In this document: positions 8,594-16,572 of the stretch, in pieces
Layout of the letters: each line of letters opens with the position of its first letter
How positions within the stretch are numbered: position 1 is the stretch's first letter
Source of the DNA: Erythrobacter sp.
GTDB lineage: Bacteria > Pseudomonadota > Alphaproteobacteria > Sphingomonadales > Sphingomonadaceae
Reading direction: 5' to 3'
NCBI GenBank assembly: GCA_002695185.1
Contig: NZOF01000199.1
Location: forward strand, 758-37,907
DNA length: 37,150 nt
Notes under the pieces: generated by a model
Seen by the model: the letters and a program-made list of their open reading frames with translations, nothing else
Databases searched by the model: none
Told to the model about the DNA's origin: nothing
Made by a program: the position numbers and the translations under genes

Positions 8594-9823
8594 CTATCTG
8601 CGGATAATCGCGTGCTTTTTCTTACCGAGTGAAAGCTTGCGCTCCCTGTGTTCGTCCACCTCGACAAGATAGGCCGGATCAGTAACCGCCTCGCCGTCCA
8701 GCTTTACCGCGTTTTCCGAAAGCTTGCGTTTCGCTTCCTTGCCTGAGGATGTGAAGTTGAGGGCTGTCAGGACCGCGCCGATGCGCATGCCTTCCGCACC
8801 GACTTCGATCGCCGGCAAATCCTCTCCTGCACCGCCACCGGCAAATGTTTCAGCGGCTGTCTTTTCGGCTGTCTGGGCAGCTTCCGGCCCACGTACCATC
8901 GCGGTGACTTCGTTCGCGAGCACCGTCTTGGCCCTATTGATCTCAGCCCCTTCGAGAGCCTCGAGCTTCCGAATTTCGTCCATAGGCAAATCTGTAAAAA
9001 GTCGCAGGAAGCGGCCCACATCGCGATCATCGACGTTTCGCCAATACTGCCAAAAGTCGTAGCTTGGCAGCTGGTCTTCGTTGAGCCAAACGGCACCCGC
9101 GGCCGTTTTTCCCATCTTGCCGCCGTCAGCAGTCGTAAGGAGCGGAGTGGTCAGACCGAAAACTTCCACCCCATCCATCCGGCGCGAGAGCTCCAGACCA
9201 TTTACGATGTTACCCCATTGATCGCTGCCTCCCATCTGGAGCCGCGCGCCCATCTCTTGGGCGAGGTGACGGAAATCATACCCCTGGAGGATCATGTAAT
9301 TGAATTCTAGGAAAGTCATCGGCTGTTCGCGCTCAAGACGTAGGCGAACGGAATCAAACGAAAGCATCCGATTTACGGTAAAATGCGTGCCGACCTTCTG
9401 CAGCATTTCGATATAGCCCAAGCCGCCGAGCCAATCCTGATTGTTTACCATGACAGCGTCAGTCGGTCCGTCACCAAAGGTCAGCAAACGTTCGAAGACA
9501 GTTTTAATCCCCGAGATGTTCTCTTCGATTGTGGCATCGGTCAACATCTTGCGACTTTCGTCACGCCCCGTCGGATCGCCGATACGGGTGGTGCCTCCTC
9601 CCATCAATACGATCGGCTTGTGTCCGGTCTGTTGAAGACGACGAAGCATCATGATCTGCACTAGGCTACCAATGTGAAGGCTGGGTGCCGTCGCATCAAA
9701 CCCAATGTAACCCGGCACTATCTTGCTCGCAGCAAGGGCGTCCAAAGCGGTCGGATCGGTAATCTGGTGGATATAACCGCGTTCTTCGAGCAAACGCAGC
9801 AGGTCGGATTTGTAGGTGCTCAT
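8594..9823 (-). CDS. tyrS: Tyrosyl-tRNA synthetase
   Basis: A class I aminoacyl-tRNA synthetase that charges tRNA-Tyr. From ATG 9823 it is 409 residues, the usual bacterial TyrRS length. The HIGH-type motif is PSLHIGSL (HIGS at 50-53), the KMSKS-type loop is KMGKT (about 236-240), and a C-terminal S4 RNA-binding domain follows (KRKLSENAVKLDG). The frame is open upstream to 9889, but that extension has no family counterpart. The gene diverges from the DOMON-like gene with only 30 bp between starts. Confidence 0.96.
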   Translation of the reverse strand: MSTYKSDLLRLLEERGYIHQITDPTALDALAASKIVPGYIGFDATAPSLHIGSLVQIMMLRRLQQTGHKPIVLMGGGTTRIGDPTGRDESRKMLTDATIEENISGIKTVFERLLTFGDGPTDAVMVNNQDWLGGLGYIEMLQKVGTHFTVNRMLSFDSVRLRLEREQPMTFLEFNYMILQGYDFRHLAQEMGARLQMGGSDQWGNIVNGLELSRRMDGVEVFGLTTPLLTTADGGKMGKTAAGAVWLNEDQLPSYDFWQYWRNVDDRDVGRFLRLFTDLPMDEIRKLEALEGAEINRAKTVLANEVTAMVRGPEAAQTAEKTAAETFAGGGAGEDLPAIEVGAEGMRIGAVLTALNFTSSGKEAKRKLSENAVKLDGEAVTDPAYLVEVDEHRERKLSLGKKKHAIIRR

Positions 9824-9853
9824 ACAGAGCGCCGCTAGCATGAGGATTCGCAG

Positions 9854-10396
9854 TTGGAAACGTATGAACTGAGCGCGCATCCCGCTCATCCCCCGCTACT
9901 CTTGAGCGGTGTTTCGGCCAGTTTCGTGGGGATGGATGCGAATTGGCTCCGCCTCAGATGGCGCATTGACGACGCGAGAAAGTTGGTCGTCCCCCCGTTC
10001 GCCGGAAAGGGAAGGGCAGATGAACTATGGCGTACCACCTGCTTTGAACTATTTTTGCAGCCGGATGGCGGCACATCTTACTGCGAATTCAACCTTTCAC
10101 CTTCTGAGCGCTGGGCCGCTTACGATTTTTCATCACCGCGAAATGGCATGGCGAACCGGCCTTCACCCCGCGAACCGGAATGTACGATGCGGCAAGGCAC
10201 TGGCTTCGCGATTTTCGACGCCGCGATTCCCGTAGAAGCCGTACCTGATATTGCATGCGCAGCGGGCATAACCTGCGTTCTCGAAGAAGAGGGCGGGATT
10301 AAAAGCTTCTGGGCGTTACAGCACTGCCAAGATCAACCGGATTTTCATGATCCGGCTTGCTTCATCGCACGCCTTGATGCACCCACCCGTTCATGA
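9854..10396 (+). CDS. DOMON-like domain protein
   Basis: A 180-residue protein resembling the DOMON-like, carbohydrate-binding-module-9-type beta-sandwich family (the group labelled DOMON_murB_like). Visible family features are LRLRWRIDD, the ELWRTTCFELFL segment, and YCEFNLSPS followed by WAAYDF. There is no signal peptide, unlike secreted DOMON proteins. The start is a TTG at 9854 with GAGGA seven bases upstream; the next ATG would remove the first strand. Its stop overlaps the start of the downstream DUF1343 gene (ATGA), implying coupled translation. Ligand binding to a cell-wall sugar or a related compound is an inference from family and neighbour, not shown. Confidence 0.75.
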   Translation: METYELSAHPAHPPLLLSGVSASFVGMDANWLRLRWRIDDARKLVVPPFAGKGRADELWRTTCFELFLQPDGGTSYCEFNLSPSERWAAYDFSSPRNGMANRPSPREPECTMRQGTGFAIFDAAIPVEAVPDIACAAGITCVLEEEGGIKSFWALQHCQDQPDFHDPACFIARLDAPTRS

Positions 10397-11595
10397 AATT
10401 CGGGATCGACCGCCTTCTCACAGATAGTAATTTGCGCAAACCACTGGAGGGGCGCCGCGTCTCTCTCGTTGCGCATCCCGCATCAGTCACGGCGCAGCTA
10501 GATCACTCCCTCGACGCTCTGATCGAGCGAGGGGTCAATATCACCAGCGCATTTGGTCCTCAGCATGGTTTGAAGGGCGACAAACAAGATAACATGGTCG
10601 AGACAGCGGATGAGAACGATCCGCGATACGGAATTCCGATCTTCAGTCTCTACGGTGAGGTCCGGCGCCCGACCGATCAGGCGATGTCCACCGCCGATGT
10701 TTTCCTGTTCGATCTTCAAGATCTTGGATGCAGGATTTATACGTTTGTCACCACGTTGCTTTATGTTCTCGAAGAAGCTGCGAAAAGCGGCAAGTCTGTG
10801 TGGGTTCTGGATAGGCCAAATCCAGCTGGCGGACCTGTTGAAGGTACTTTGCTATTGCCAGGGCAGGAAAGCTTCGTGGGTGCAGCGCCGATGGTCATGC
10901 GTCATGGGATGACCATGGGCGAAATGGGCCACTGGTTTATCCAGCATTTCGGCCTCGATGTCGATTATCGCGTGATTGAGATGGAAGGGTGGAAGCCCGG
11001 TCACGCGCCAGGTTTCGGGTGGCCGGAAAACCGGGTGTGGATCAATCCGAGTCCAAATGCCGCCGGACTTAATATGGCTCGGTCATACGCCGGTACCGTC
11101 ATGCTCGAAGGAACCAATTTAAGCGAGGGCAGGGGAACGACACGGCCTCTCGAAGTGCTCTTCGGTGCTCCCGACATAGACGCGCATGCTGTGCTTGGTG
11201 AAATGGAAAGCTTGGCGCCAGCGTGGCTGCGGGGGTGCAAACTTCGTGAGTGCTGGTTCGAGCCCACCTTTCACAAGCATGCTGGCAAGCTTTGCAACGG
11301 CCTGATGATCCATGCGGAAGGTCCATATTACGACCACCATGAATTCAAGCCTTGGCGCTTGCAGGCCCTGGCCTTCAAAGCCATCCGGAAGCTTTATCCC
11401 GATTACGATATCTGGCGGGATTTTCCATACGAGTATGAATTCGATCGGCTGGCTATCGATGTCATAAACGGCGGTCCTGCCTTGCGAGAATGGGTAGATG
11501 ATAGCGAGGCCACCCCGGACGATCTTGCCCAACTGGCTACGCATGATGAGGAAAGCTGGCGCCGGACAATAGCCCCCCATCTTCTCTACGGTTGA
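10393..11595 (+). CDS. DUF1343 / NamZ-type exo-N-acetylmuramidase family protein (GH171-like)
   Basis: A 400-residue DUF1343 protein. The Bacillus subtilis member NamZ (YbbC) releases MurNAc from the non-reducing end of peptidoglycan fragments. The conserved frame is present: VSLVAHPASV, IPIFSLYGEVRRPT, DVFLFDLQDLGCRIYTF, DRPNPAGG, VMRHGMTMGE and GTNLSEGRGTTRP. The usual PEHG motif, which carries the proposed catalytic glutamate, reads PQHG here (56-59, Gln57). No signal peptide is present, so the protein looks cytoplasmic, whereas NamZ is secreted. It is coupled to the DOMON-like gene, which supports a joint role on muropeptides or another glycan. Family membership is certain; muramidase activity is not. 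Confidence 0.85.
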   Translation: MKFGIDRLLTDSNLRKPLEGRRVSLVAHPASVTAQLDHSLDALIERGVNITSAFGPQHGLKGDKQDNMVETADENDPRYGIPIFSLYGEVRRPTDQAMSTADVFLFDLQDLGCRIYTFVTTLLYVLEEAAKSGKSVWVLDRPNPAGGPVEGTLLLPGQESFVGAAPMVMRHGMTMGEMGHWFIQHFGLDVDYRVIEMEGWKPGHAPGFGWPENRVWINPSPNAAGLNMARSYAGTVMLEGTNLSEGRGTTRPLEVLFGAPDIDAHAVLGEMESLAPAWLRGCKLRECWFEPTFHKHAGKLCNGLMIHAEGPYYDHHEFKPWRLQALAFKAIRKLYPDYDIWRDFPYEYEFDRLAIDVINGGPALREWVDDSEATPDDLAQLATHDEESWRRTIAPHLLYG

Positions 11596-11607
11596 GTATC
11601 TTCGATA

Positions 11608-12789
11608 TCAGCTCTGCTTGCGGCTCAACTCCCGCATGGCGTCATCAAGCCCTTCCAGCGTAAGCGGGTACATGCGGTCATTAACGAGATGCTTCATAAC
11701 CTTGGTTGATTGGGAGTATCCCCATTGCTTCTCGGGGACTGGGTTCAACCAAACTGTGGCCGGATAAGTGTTGGTAAGTCGCTGCATCCAAGTGGCGCCA
11801 GCCTCTTCGTTCATATGCTCGACGCTACCGCCTGGGTGAGTGATCTCGTAAGGACTCATTGCCGCATCGCCAACGAAAACGACTTTATAGTCGTGACCGT
11901 ATTTATGAAGAATCTCCCAGGTTTTTGTGCGCTCCTGCCACCGCCGGCGGTTGTCCTTCCAAACTCCTTCATAAAGGCAATTGTGAAAGTAAAAGAATTC
12001 GAGGTTCTTGAATTCACTCGTAGCGGCGCTGAAAAGCTCTTCCGTAACCTTTATGAACGGATCCATCGACCCGCCAACATCCAGAAATAATAATAACTTC
12101 ACCGCATTTCTGCGTTCCGGTCGCATGCGGATATCGAGCCATCCCTGCTTCGCCGTGCCATCGATTGTAGCATCCAGATCCAATTGATCGGCAGCACCTT
12201 CCCGCGCGAACCGGCGCAGTCGGCGCAATGCCATCTTGATATTTCGTGTACCGAGTTCTTTCGTATTGTCCAGGTTCCGAAATTCCCGCTTATCCCACAC
12301 CTTGATCGCACGCTTGTGGCGACTTTCCCCACCGATCCGCACCCCTTCAGGGTTGTATCCTGAATTGCCGAAAGGACTCGTGCCACCTGTTCCGACCCAC
12401 TTGTTGCCGCCCTGATGGCGCTTTTCCTGTTCCTCCAGACGCTTCTTGAGCGTCTCCATGATTTCATCCCAATCGCCGAGACTCTTAATTTTCTCCATCT
12501 CCTCATCGGAGAGGAATTTTTCCGCAACTGATTTCAGCCAGTCCTCGGGAATATCGACGGGATTCTGGCCATAATCAGCTATGATACCTTTGAAGACTTT
12601 CGAGAAAACTTGATCGAAGCGATCAAGGAGACCTTCATCTTTCACGAAGGTTGCTCGGCTCAAATAATAGAAGCTTTCCGGGGACTGACCAATTACTTCT
12701 CGGTCGAGTGCTTCCAGAAGTGTCAGGTGTTCTTTGAAACTGGCGGGTATTCCTGCAGCGCGGAGTTCATCGACGAAATTTAGGAACAT
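11608..12789 (-). CDS. VWA domain protein, CoxE-like (MoxR partner)
   Basis: A 393-residue protein with an N-terminal helical region, a lysine/glutamate-rich linker (about 95-130), a Gly-rich patch, and a C-terminal von Willebrand factor A domain whose MIDAS motif reads DVGGS (237-241). The protein has no signal peptide or membrane span. CoxE-like VWA proteins work with MoxR AAA+ ATPases as metal-insertion or assembly chaperones. The matching MoxR gene lies 1.6 kb upstream on the same strand, separated here by a chemotaxis receptor gene on the opposite strand. It ends 12 bp from the convergent DUF1343 gene. Confidence 0.88.
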   Translation of the reverse strand: MFLNFVDELRAAGIPASFKEHLTLLEALDREVIGQSPESFYYLSRATFVKDEGLLDRFDQVFSKVFKGIIADYGQNPVDIPEDWLKSVAEKFLSDEEMEKIKSLGDWDEIMETLKKRLEEQEKRHQGGNKWVGTGGTSPFGNSGYNPEGVRIGGESRHKRAIKVWDKREFRNLDNTKELGTRNIKMALRRLRRFAREGAADQLDLDATIDGTAKQGWLDIRMRPERRNAVKLLLFLDVGGSMDPFIKVTEELFSAATSEFKNLEFFYFHNCLYEGVWKDNRRRWQERTKTWEILHKYGHDYKVVFVGDAAMSPYEITHPGGSVEHMNEEAGATWMQRLTNTYPATVWLNPVPEKQWGYSQSTKVMKHLVNDRMYPLTLEGLDDAMRELSRKQS

Positions 12790-12839
12790 AATTCGAATTT
12801 ACCCTGCGTTTTTTGTCGGTGCTGATCCCATCCGATGCA

Positions 12840-12860
12840 ACCGTTTAACGGTCCGCTAAC
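12840..12860 (+). promoter_or_regulatory. CtrA-like box before the chemotaxis receptor gene
   Basis: TTAA at 12845-12848, seven bases, then CTAACC from 12856 match the CtrA consensus TTAA-N7-TTAAC with one mismatch. The same place holds a 13-bp palindrome, ACCGTT-T-AACGGT (12840-12852). It lies about 52-72 bp upstream of the receptor ATG. CtrA controls motility and chemotaxis genes in alphaproteobacteria, which fits, but a single imperfect box is weak evidence. Confidence 0.4.
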
Positions 12861-12911
12861 CAATTATCACTACTCGGAACTTCAAACAGGACAATGAGGG
12901 GTCCCGATTAG

Positions 12912-14312
12912 ATGGAAATCAGTCCAATCGATACTGCAACAGCTTCTGCACTGAATAGCATACCAGAGGCGTGTGGTAAGGTCACGGTCGGTTGCAGCGA
13001 TGTGGCCGGCATCGTTCAGGCCGTGCTGGATAGTTCGGGCGTACTGCGCGCAGAGCATGTCGAACTGCAGGGGACTGTCCGGGAGCTGGAGGCCGATCAA
13101 CGCAAAGTTGCCGAAGCCAGCGACGAAGCGAGAATCCTTTCTGCACGCGCCATCGAGCGGCTGAATATGGGTACGACGCAAATCCAGTCATCGCTCCAGC
13201 AGATTACCAATCTCCTCGACCTGGTGGAAACCCTTGCCACCCACGTGACCGGATTTGCTGCGGCTATGGACCAGGTTAAGCGCTGTTCGCAGGATATTGA
13301 GCAGATTGCTGAAACCACCAACATCCTCGCATTGAACGCCACGATCGAAGCGATGCGAGCCGGAGAAGCAGGACGAACCTTCGCGGTCGTCGCAAACGAA
13401 GTGAAAACGCTCGCCGGTGAAACGCGTAAGGCGACGGACGAGATTTCCGAAGTCATCGAAACGCTCGGGAGCGAAGCGTCTACTGTCATCGAGCGGATCG
13501 AGGCAGGCGCAAAGGCTTCGAACGAAGCGAAAAGCTCCGTCGCCAGTATCGACGCGACCATTTCCGGCGTAAGCCAGCTTGTTGAAGAAGTAGACCAGCA
13601 GAACGACCAGATTACACGAGCAACCGGCATGATGACAGAGCATGTGGACCGCGTGTCCAACGTTCTCGAAAGCTATGACCGCGCGGCCAATGAAAACGAA
13701 CAACGCCTCGAGACCGCCCACGAGCGGATCGAGGAGCTGGAACTCACTGCCAGCGAAATGTTCGACCGGATCGTGAAGGCCGGGCTTTCGCCGCAGGATA
13801 GCGACATGGTCCAGCAAGCGCAGGAATTCGCGCGCGAAATTACGCAACGTGCCGAAGAAGCCATTGAAAGTGGCTCCCTCAGAATGGAACAGTTGTTCGA
13901 TCAGGATTACCGGCTGGTTCCAGGCACCAATCCAGAACTTTACCGAACCAGTCTTTCCGATTGGGCCGACACAAACTGGCGTCCGGTCAACGATAAGGTC
14001 GTAGCGCAGGGCGGCGGGATCATGATGTGTTCGCAAGCCGACCTCAACGGTTTCTTGCCGACCCATCTCAGCGATCGTTCGCGGAAACCAACCGGGGATC
14101 TTGCCCACGATACCAAATATTGCCGCAATGGTCGCATCATGGTGGCAAATACGGATCTTTTGGCTCGGGCCAGTTCCGGCCCCTATACGATGGCTGTCTA
14201 TCGCCAAGAGGGCGACGGAAAGAACTACATGGTTGTGCGGAACGTCTACGTGCCCATCGTTGTAAACGGCCGCCGGTGGGGCGATTTCGAGCTCGCCTAC
14301 AGTTTCAACTGA
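12912..14312 (+). CDS. Soluble methyl-accepting chemotaxis protein with C-terminal sensor-like domain
   Basis: A 466-residue receptor without transmembrane segments. Coiled-coil helices run from about 40 to 330, and the signalling hairpin tip is conserved at about 132-170 ([22 protein letters not shown], quoted here as [18 protein letters not shown]). The tip is the part that contacts CheA and CheW. After the coiled coil, about 330-466 form a separate globular domain ([14 protein letters not shown]...WRPVNDK...YCRNGRIM...[11 protein letters not shown]) that recurs at the C-terminus of alphaproteobacterial receptors of this type and is probably the sensor. The order signalling-then-sensor is the reverse of a classical receptor. 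No che or flagellar gene is nearby. It sits between the VWA and MoxR genes on the opposite strand. Confidence 0.9.
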   Translation: MEISPIDTATASALNSIPEACGKVTVGCSDVAGIVQAVLDSSGVLRAEHVELQGTVRELEADQRKVAEASDEARILSARAIERLNMGTTQIQSSLQQITNLLDLVETLATHVTGFAAAMDQVKRCSQDIEQIAETTNILALNATIEAMRAGEAGRTFAVVANEVKTLAGETRKATDEISEVIETLGSEASTVIERIEAGAKASNEAKSSVASIDATISGVSQLVEEVDQQNDQITRATGMMTEHVDRVSNVLESYDRAANENEQRLETAHERIEELELTASEMFDRIVKAGLSPQDSDMVQQAQEFAREITQRAEEAIESGSLRMEQLFDQDYRLVPGTNPELYRTSLSDWADTNWRPVNDKVVAQGGGIMMCSQADLNGFLPTHLSDRSRKPTGDLAHDTKYCRNGRIMVANTDLLARASSGPYTMAVYRQEGDGKNYMVVRNVYVPIVVNGRRWGDFELAYSFN

Positions 14313-14333
14313 TCGATTGAATTACGAGTAAAT

Positions 14334-14360
14334 AACGCGTTCCGTTTTTCGGGACGCGTT
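14334..14360. terminator. Hairpin between convergent receptor and MoxR genes
   Basis: AACGCGTTCC (14334-14343) pairs with GGGACGCGTT (14351-14360), ten base pairs including one G-T pair, with a T-rich loop. It lies between the receptor stop (14312) and the MoxR stop (14375). Flanks are AT-rich on the minus-strand exit side, so it may serve the MoxR gene better than the receptor gene. Confidence 0.65.
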
Positions 14361-14374
14361 AGTATTTCAGACCC

Positions 14375-15244
14375 TTATGAGCTTTGGCGGCGAGCCATGA
14401 ACGCGAGTCGCTCAAACATCATCACGTCCTGCTCGTTTTTGAGCAGTGCACCATGCAGCGGTGGAATGGCGCTGTTGGGATTGCTGTCTTGAAGGACATC
14501 CAAAGGCATATCTTCATTCAAGAGCAGCTTGAGCCAATCGAGTAGTTCGCTCGTGCTTGGCTTCTTCTTGAGACCCGGAACTTCCCTCAGCTCGTAGAAC
14601 ATTTCCATCGCTTTGGTGACGAGGTTTTTCTGGATGTTGGGGAAGTGGACCTCGATGATTTCACGCATCGTCTCGTGATCGGGAAACTTGATGTAGTGGA
14701 AGAAGCAACGCCGCAGGAACGCGTCGGGAAGTTCCTTTTCGTTGTTGGATGTTATCACAACAATCGGACGCTCTTTCGCCTCGATCCGCTCGTGCGTTTC
14801 ATAGACATCGAAGCTCATTCGATCGAGTTCCTGGAGCAAGTCGTTCGGAAACTCGATATCCGCCTTGTCGATCTCGTCGATCAATAGAACGGGAAGCTCA
14901 GGTGAAGTGAAGGCTTCCCACAGCTTACCCTTTTTTATGTAGTTAGATATATCGTGAACACGTTCATCGCCAAGCTGACCGTCCCGCAAGCGCGCGACAG
15001 CATCATATTCATAAAGCCCCTGTTGCGCTTTCGTGGTTGATTTCACATTCCACTCGATCAGCGGAGCATCGAGTGCTTTGGCAATTTCATGGGCAAGAAC
15101 CGTCTTTCCCGTCCCGGGTTCTCCCTTAACCAATAGCGGCCGCCTCAAAAGGACGGCAGCATTCACCGCGACCTTGAGATCCTCGGTCGCGATATAAGAT
15201 TGAGTACCTTCGAAACGGTTCTGGTCTGTGGTCGTGTCGGCCAT
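14375..15244 (-). CDS. MoxR family AAA+ ATPase
   Basis: A 289-residue AAA+ ATPase. Walker A is GEPGTGKT (41-48), Walker B is LLIDEID (catalytic DE at 123-124), sensor 1 is VVITSNNEKELP, and the arginine-finger region is DAFLRRC. MoxR ATPases act with VWA proteins to insert metal cofactors or activate enzymes. The cognate VWA/CoxE-like gene is downstream on the same strand beyond the chemotaxis receptor. No obvious client enzyme (CO dehydrogenase, methanol dehydrogenase) is in the window. It diverges from the hydrolase-OsmC gene. Confidence 0.92.
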   Translation of the reverse strand: MADTTTDQNRFEGTQSYIATEDLKVAVNAAVLLRRPLLVKGEPGTGKTVLAHEIAKALDAPLIEWNVKSTTKAQQGLYEYDAVARLRDGQLGDERVHDISNYIKKGKLWEAFTSPELPVLLIDEIDKADIEFPNDLLQELDRMSFDVYETHERIEAKERPIVVITSNNEKELPDAFLRRCFFHYIKFPDHETMREIIEVHFPNIQKNLVTKAMEMFYELREVPGLKKKPSTSELLDWLKLLLNEDMPLDVLQDSNPNSAIPPLHGALLKNEQDVMMFERLAFMARRQSS

Positions 15245-15347
15245 AGGTCTTTCCTTGCAACTTTACCCAAACTTTAGGAGGCAGGCATGGTGAGGGCAAG
15301 GGGAAGGGGCGTTGCATTCACCGCAGTCCCATGCATTAGGAATGCCC

Positions 15348-16568
15348 ATGCCAACAGAAACCATAACAATCCGCGCTCCAGCAGGTCATGAACTAAGCGG
15401 TTCGCTCGAATTACCAACAGGCCTTGTTCGTGGCGCGGCACTTTTCGCCCACTGTTTCACTTGCACCAAGGATAGCAAGGCTGCGGTAAGTGTCGCTCGT
15501 GCGCTGGCGAAAGAGGGGATCGCTACACTGAGGTTCGATTTCACCGGGCTAGGTGGAAGTGGCGGGGACTTCGGACGGGCCGGTTTTGCGACCGATGTCG
15601 CGGACCTAGTCGCAGCTGCGAAAGAGCTATTTGAAAGGTTCGCCCAACCCATTTTGCTGGTAGGACATAGCCTCGGCGGCGCGGCGGTCTTGGCGGCCGC
15701 GGATGAAATTGGCCTCGACCGCATTGCCGCAGTCGCAACCATCGGTGCACCAGCCGATGTCCCACACGTGCTAACCAACATAGAGGGGGATCTTGAAGCG
15801 ATCCGGAAGTTGGGAGAGGGTCCGGTACGGATCGCTGGTCGCGAATTCAATTTAAGCCGCGGCTTTATAGAAAGGGTCGAAAGCACTGACCTGCTCGCAG
15901 AGGTCGCTCGGCTCAGAAAACCCTTGATGTTTCTCCACTCTCCAACCGATGAGATTGTCGGTGTAGAGAATGCGAGCGAACTGTTCGGTGCCGCAAAACA
16001 TCCGAAAAGCTTTGTGAGCCTGGAAGGGGCAGGGCACCTCCTTCTCCAGCCGCAGGATGCGAGATTTGCGGCTGATGTCATAGCTGCATGGGCAAGCCGC
16101 TATCTTCCGTTAAGTAACGACTGGCCTTTGCCTGCAGAGGGTGTGGTCACATGTATGGGCCACGGTAAGTTCGGAACGGAAGTGCACACAACCAGTCACA
16201 GCTTCATTGCAGATGAACCGACCTCCTATGGAGGGGATGACAGCGGACCGACACCGTATGATTTGCTCTTAGGCGCGTTGGGTTCCTGCACGTCGATGAC
16301 GATGGGAATGTATGCGGAGCGAAAGGACTGGCCGCTTAAAGGGGTAAAGATACATCTCACCCACTCGCGCGATCATGCGAAGGATTGCAAGCAATGCCTA
16401 GCTGAGGAAGACGGAATGCCGCATCAGCTTATCACACGAGCTATTACAATGGATGGCGCTGAGCTCAGCGAGGATCAGCGCCAGAGGCTCTTGGAAATCG
16501 CCGATAAATGCCCGGTTCACCGGACGCTAGAAAGCCGGATTAGCGTAGAGACTAAACTCGTCGGATAG
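15348..16568 (+). CDS. Bifunctional alpha/beta hydrolase-OsmC family protein
   Basis: A 406-residue fusion. Residues 1-255 form an alpha/beta hydrolase with nucleophile elbow GHSLGG (Ser108), an acidic residue in HSPTDEIV and a histidine in GAGHLLL, giving a plausible triad. Residues about 275-406 form an OsmC/Ohr-type domain with both redox cysteines, Cys314 in GSCTSMT and Cys388 in KCPVHRTL. OsmC proteins reduce organic hydroperoxides using thiols. A fusion like this recurs in proteobacteria, and the combination suggests hydrolysis and reduction of a lipid or ester peroxide, which is inference. ATG 15348 has TAGGA a suitable distance upstream; 15342 and 15312 are alternative in-frame starts. 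There is no signal peptide. Confidence 0.9.
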   Translation: MPTETITIRAPAGHELSGSLELPTGLVRGAALFAHCFTCTKDSKAAVSVARALAKEGIATLRFDFTGLGGSGGDFGRAGFATDVADLVAAAKELFERFAQPILLVGHSLGGAAVLAAADEIGLDRIAAVATIGAPADVPHVLTNIEGDLEAIRKLGEGPVRIAGREFNLSRGFIERVESTDLLAEVARLRKPLMFLHSPTDEIVGVENASELFGAAKHPKSFVSLEGAGHLLLQPQDARFAADVIAAWASRYLPLSNDWPLPAEGVVTCMGHGKFGTEVHTTSHSFIADEPTSYGGDDSGPTPYDLLLGALGSCTSMTMGMYAERKDWPLKGVKIHLTHSRDHAKDCKQCLAEEDGMPHQLITRAITMDGAELSEDQRQRLLEIADKCPVHRTLESRISVETKLVG

Positions 16569-16572
16569 GAAA

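Noticed and set aside
13188..14207. A 339-codon open frame antisense to the chemoreceptor.
   Set aside because: The plus-strand frame has clear chemoreceptor motifs; the antisense product shows no family features.
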